Below are positions 61,314 to 64,000 of a stretch of DNA of 64,000 nt, piece by piece. The stretch's first letter is position 1. Each line of letters opens with the position of its first letter. The notes beneath the pieces were generated by a model. That model did not search any database. It was not told the DNA's origin and saw nothing but the letters and a program-made list of their open reading frames with translations. Source of the DNA: Croceicoccus sediminis (GTDB taxonomy: Bacteria; Pseudomonadota; Alphaproteobacteria; Sphingomonadales; Sphingomonadaceae); NCBI RefSeq assembly GCF_007570835.1, contig NZ_SUNC01000001.1:186001-250000 (forward strand), in the 5' to 3' direction. A program made the translations under genes and the position numbers.

Positions 61314-63058
61314 CAGACGGATGCCTTCTGCTGTGCGGTGACGGTGACGGCGGCAGGCGCCTCGTCTCCGTAAAGGATCATGTCGGTGTGCGATGCGCCG
61401 GAACGGAACATCGGCAGGCAGTTCGCCAGCTTGGCAACGCGGCAATCGACGATGACCGGGCCGTCGTGTTCGATCATGGCCTTGATCCCTGCGTCGAGGT
61501 CAGCAAGATCGTCGATCACGATCCCCTTCCAGCCATAGGCCTCTGCCAGCTTCACGAAATCGGGCAACGAATCCGAGTACGAGTTCGAGTACCGCGATTC
61601 GTAGGTCAGTTCCTGCCACTGGCGGACCATGCCCATGTATTCGTTGTTGAGGATGAAAACCTTGACCGGTAGGCGATACTGGCTCGCCGTGCCCAGTTCC
61701 TGAATGTTCATCTGGATCGACGCTTCGCCGGCAACGTCGATGACGAGCGCGTCAGGGTTACCCAGCTGCGCGCCGATCGCGGCGGGAAGGCCGTAGCCCA
61801 TCGTGCCGAGCCCACCACTGGTCAGCCACTTGTTGGGGCTGAAGAAGTGGAAATGCTGTGCCGCCCACATCTGGTGCTGGCCGACTTCGGTGGTGATGAT
61901 GGGATCGTACTGCCGGGTCAGCTCGAACAGGCGTTCGATCGCCAGCTGGGGCATGATCTCTTCTTCGGACTTGGGATAGGACAGCGAGTTGCGCGCGCGC
62001 CAGCCGTCGATCCGGGCGTACCATTCCGACAGGTTTTGCGCAGAAGCGCCGGTCGCTTTCCACTCGTCGATCATCTGGCGCAGGACAAGCGCGCAGTCGC
62101 CGATGATTGGCAGGTCGACCTGAACCGTCTTGTTGATGGACGAACGGTCGATGTCGATGTGGATCTTTGTTGCATCGGGCGCGAAATCCTCGATCCGGCC
62201 AGTGACGCGGTCGTCGAAACGCGCGCCGACACAGATGACGAGGTCCGAACGGTTCATCGCCATGTTGGCTTCGTAAGTGCCGTGCATTCCCAGCATGCCC
62301 AGCCACGCCTTGTTCTGCGCGGGGAAGGCACCAAGGCCCATCAGCGTGCTGGTCACCGGCGCACCGGTCAGGTCCTGCAGCTCACGCAACAGTTCCGATG
62401 CCTCCGGCCCGGAATTGATGACCCCGCCGCCCGTATAGAGGACGGGTGCCTTTGCTGCCGCGATCAGGGCCACGGCCTTGGCAATCGCCTCTGGCGCGCC
62501 GGTCGTGGGCGGATTGAAGCGTGAACGCGGCTCGGCCTGCGTCGTGGGCGCGCTGGCGACCTGAACGTCCTTGGGAATGTCGATCACGACGGGGCCGGGG
62601 CGTCCGGTCGTGGCGATCTTGAAGGCCTCGTTGATCGTCGCGGCAAGGTCGGCCGGGTCTTTGACGAGGTAGTTGTGCTTCGTGCAGTGGCGCGTGATGC
62701 CGACCGTGTCCGCTTCCTGGAACGCGTCGGTGCCGATCATCGCGGTTGCGACCTGGCCGGTCAGGACGACCATCGGAATCGAATCCATGAACGCATCGGC
62801 AATACCGGTCACGGCATTGGTCGCGCCGGGACCGGAGGTGACGAGGACGACGCCCGGCTTGCCGGTGGAACGGGCATAGCCTTCGGCCGCATGGGCCGCC
62901 CCTGCCTCGTGCCGGACGAGGATGTGGCGGATGCGGTTGTCGTTGAACAGGGCATCATAGATCGGAAGCACCGCGCCGCCGGGATAGCCGAAGACCACTT
63001 CGACTCCCTGCTCGACAAGGGTGTCCATCAAGATGTCGGCGCCGCTGCGCTCCGTCAC
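61313..63058 (-). CDS. ilvB: Acetolactate synthase large (catalytic) subunit
   Basis: The 581-residue ThDP- and FAD-dependent enzyme starts at GTG 63058 behind GGAG. The catalytic glutamate is E51 in RHEAGAAHAAEGYA. The ThDP motif reads AGEASIQMNIQEL, the variant usual in alphaproteobacteria. It makes acetolactate and acetohydroxybutyrate, the first common step of branched-chain synthesis. It leads the ilvB-ilvN-ilvC group. Confidence 0.94.
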   Translation of the reverse strand: MTERSGADILMDTLVEQGVEVVFGYPGGAVLPIYDALFNDNRIRHILVRHEAGAAHAAEGYARSTGKPGVVLVTSGPGATNAVTGIADAFMDSIPMVVLTGQVATAMIGTDAFQEADTVGITRHCTKHNYLVKDPADLAATINEAFKIATTGRPGPVVIDIPKDVQVASAPTTQAEPRSRFNPPTTGAPEAIAKAVALIAAAKAPVLYTGGGVINSGPEASELLRELQDLTGAPVTSTLMGLGAFPAQNKAWLGMLGMHGTYEANMAMNRSDLVICVGARFDDRVTGRIEDFAPDATKIHIDIDRSSINKTVQVDLPIIGDCALVLRQMIDEWKATGASAQNLSEWYARIDGWRARNSLSYPKSEEEIMPQLAIERLFELTRQYDPIITTEVGQHQMWAAQHFHFFSPNKWLTSGGLGTMGYGLPAAIGAQLGNPDALVIDVAGEASIQMNIQELGTASQYRLPVKVFILNNEYMGMVRQWQELTYESRYSNSYSDSLPDFVKLAEAYGWKGIVIDDLADLDAGIKAMIEHDGPVIVDCRVAKLANCLPMFRSGASHTDMILYGDEAPAAVTVTAQQKASV

Positions 63059-63099
63059 GTTTCGTCTCCGTCAGCAAGGGTTCTGGTCAAGAAAATGGG

Positions 63100-63122
63100 C
63101 CCGGGTGACGTGCACCCGGGCC
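63100..63122 (-). terminator. Hairpin with T-run between miaA and ilvB (terminator or attenuator)
   Basis: GCCCGGGTG pairs perfectly with CACCCGGGC around 5 bases. On the minus strand CCATTTTCTT follows, as in an intrinsic terminator. It lies downstream of the predicted ilvB promoter, so besides ending miaA it may act as an attenuator in the ilvB leader. I find no Ile/Leu/Val-rich leader peptide before it. Confidence 0.6.
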
Positions 63123-63149
63123 TCTCTCTCCCAACTCAATTGAAGGGCG

Positions 63150-63178
63150 CACTAGGCGACACAGAATATCATGTCAAC
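63150..63178 (-). promoter_or_regulatory. Putative sigma-70 promoter of the ilvBNC operon
   Basis: On the minus strand TTGACA (63178-63173), 17 bases and TAGTGC (63155-63150) make a plausible promoter. Its -35 overlaps the last codons of miaA. The -35 is perfect, the -10 weak. Confidence 0.5.
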
Positions 63179-64000
63179 CGCAAATTTCGTAATAATATTT
63201 CTATTATTGCCGCTTTTGAGTAATCTTTTGTTTCAAACCGGTGCCAGTCAGCCGGTGGCTGGTGGCGGAACCAGGTGTACTGGCGCTTTGCGTACCGACG
63301 AGTCGCCTGCGAACCGCGCCTTGCCGCCTCGGCCTCGTCGTATTCGCCGCACAGGAAACCCGCGATTTCCGGAACACCGATCGCCCGCATCACCGGCAGG
63401 TCGGGATCGAGCTTGCGGGCCAGCAGGTCGCGAGCTTCGCCGATCGCGCCTTGTTCCAGCATCAGGTCGAAGCGAAGATCGCACTTTTCGTAAAGCGTGT
63501 CCCGGTCCGGGATCAGGATCGCGGCGGTCAGGTCGATCGCGTCACCGATCCCGCCTTCCAGCCGCCGTTGCCAATAAGCCATCGGATGGCCCGTACTGCG
63601 CACGACTTCCAGCGCGCGGGCGATACGGGTCGTGTCCGCGGGATTGAGCCGGGCCGCCGCTTCGGGGTCTTCTATGGTGAGAGCGGCGTGGGCATCGGTG
63701 ACATCGAGGGCGCGCACGGCTTCGCGGATGGCAGGGTCGATGGCCGGGATCGGGGCGATGCCGTCGATCAGGGTTCTCAGGTAAAGGCCGGTCCCGCCGA
63801 CAAGGATGGGCAGGCGGCCTTCGCCATGGGCCCTGGCAATCTCCTGCTTCGCCCGTGCGGCCCAGTCGGCGGCCGAACAGGGCTGCGCACCGTCCCATGC
63901 CCCGAACAGGACATGGCGCACACCGCGCATTTCCGCATCGCTCGGCCGGGCGGACAGGACACGCAAATCGGCATAGACCTGCGCGCTGTCGGCATTGATC
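63169..64000 (-). CDS. miaA: tRNA dimethylallyltransferase (5' end outside window)
   Basis: At least 276 residues are visible; the frame runs off the right edge, so the N-terminal P-loop is missing. It opens with [19 protein letters not shown], the family's conserved DSxQVY motif, then [16 protein letters not shown] and [11 protein letters not shown], and ends with the tRNA-contacting [11 protein letters not shown]. MiaA prenylates A37 of tRNAs reading UNN codons. It ends 110 bases before ilvB on the same strand. Confidence 0.93.
   Translation of the reverse strand, partial: INADSAQVYADLRVLSARPSDAEMRGVRHVLFGAWDGAQPCSAADWAARAKQEIARAHGEGRLPILVGGTGLYLRTLIDGIAPIPAIDPAIREAVRALDVTDAHAALTIEDPEAAARLNPADTTRIARALEVVRSTGHPMAYWQRRLEGGIGDAIDLTAAILIPDRDTLYEKCDLRFDLMLEQGAIGEARDLLARKLDPDLPVMRAIGVPEIAGFLCGEYDEAEAARRGSQATRRYAKRQYTWFRHQPPADWHRFETKDYSKAAIIEILLRNLRLT

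Noticed and set aside
63171-63647. Plus-strand frame starting with a hydrophobic Leu/Ile-rich peptide that might be an ilv leader
   Set aside because: It reads away from ilvB, on the opposite strand, and is the antisense of the miaA C-terminus.

Overview
The window is GC-rich chromosomal DNA from an alphaproteobacterium, most likely a member of the Sphingomonadales (inference). The support is: alphaproteobacterial-type LexA boxes (GAAC-N7-GAAC), sigma-EcfG-type promoters (GGAAC-N16/17-NGTT), an imuA-imuB-dnaE2 mutasome, a PrsK/PrsR exosortase-type two-component pair, and an acetolactate synthase with the alphaproteobacterial AGEAS motif. I see no rRNA, CRISPR array, insertion sequence or phage. 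The gene content looks like stable core chromosome plus an accessory catabolic cluster at the left end.

Layout. Bases 1-5893 hold a plus-strand catabolic operon: a 5'-truncated FAD monooxygenase, an extradiol dioxygenase, a C-C-bond alpha/beta hydrolase, an MFS transporter, a cupin and a fumarylacetoacetase-family hydrolase. Together they look like hydroxylation, meta-cleavage and hydrolysis of an aromatic or N-heteroaromatic compound. Bases 6260-10176 hold a tightly overlapping envelope operon (DUF4331 protein, lipoprotein carrying a DUF4331-like C-terminus, TPR membrane protein, HupE/UreJ-type membrane protein). metY follows, then a minus-strand oligopeptide ABC transporter (oppABCDF) and apt. 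Next come efp, an inositol-phosphatase-like gene, tRNA-Leu(CAA) and an SLC13/TrkA-C permease. Around 21.6-22.9 kb are a degenerate response-regulator-like gene, a possible 49-residue protein and a small stress-type membrane protein. These are followed by prsK-prsR, a DUF475 membrane protein, panB and a sodium:neurotransmitter-symporter-family gene.

Bases 30.2-41.5 kb form a stress and DNA-damage island. It contains a general-stress FMN-binding-split-barrel protein behind a good sigma-EcfG promoter, imuA-imuB behind a LexA box, a chloroperoxidase-like hydrolase, and then a second LexA box directly in front of an operon encoding a radical-SAM DNA repair/modification protein, a DUF4130-UdgX fusion, error-prone polymerase DnaE2 and an extensin-like protein. 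The mutasome is therefore split into two LexA units, and dnaE2 is co-transcribed with the radical SAM/UdgX pair. This is the most interesting feature of the window.

Bases 42.1-51.1 kb (minus strand) are the phosphate regulon: phoR, an OprP-type porin, pstSCAB, phoU and phoB, with Pho boxes before pstS, the porin and phoB. Two tRNA-Glu genes that differ only at the wobble base follow, then recJ, a flavodoxin-like gene, a DUF4261-like gene and an AHH-type putative nuclease. The right end holds branched-chain amino-acid synthesis on the minus strand: leuA with a leucine-rich leader peptide, and ilvB-ilvN-ilvC. An amidohydrolase and a YceI protein sit between them, and a truncated miaA runs off the end.
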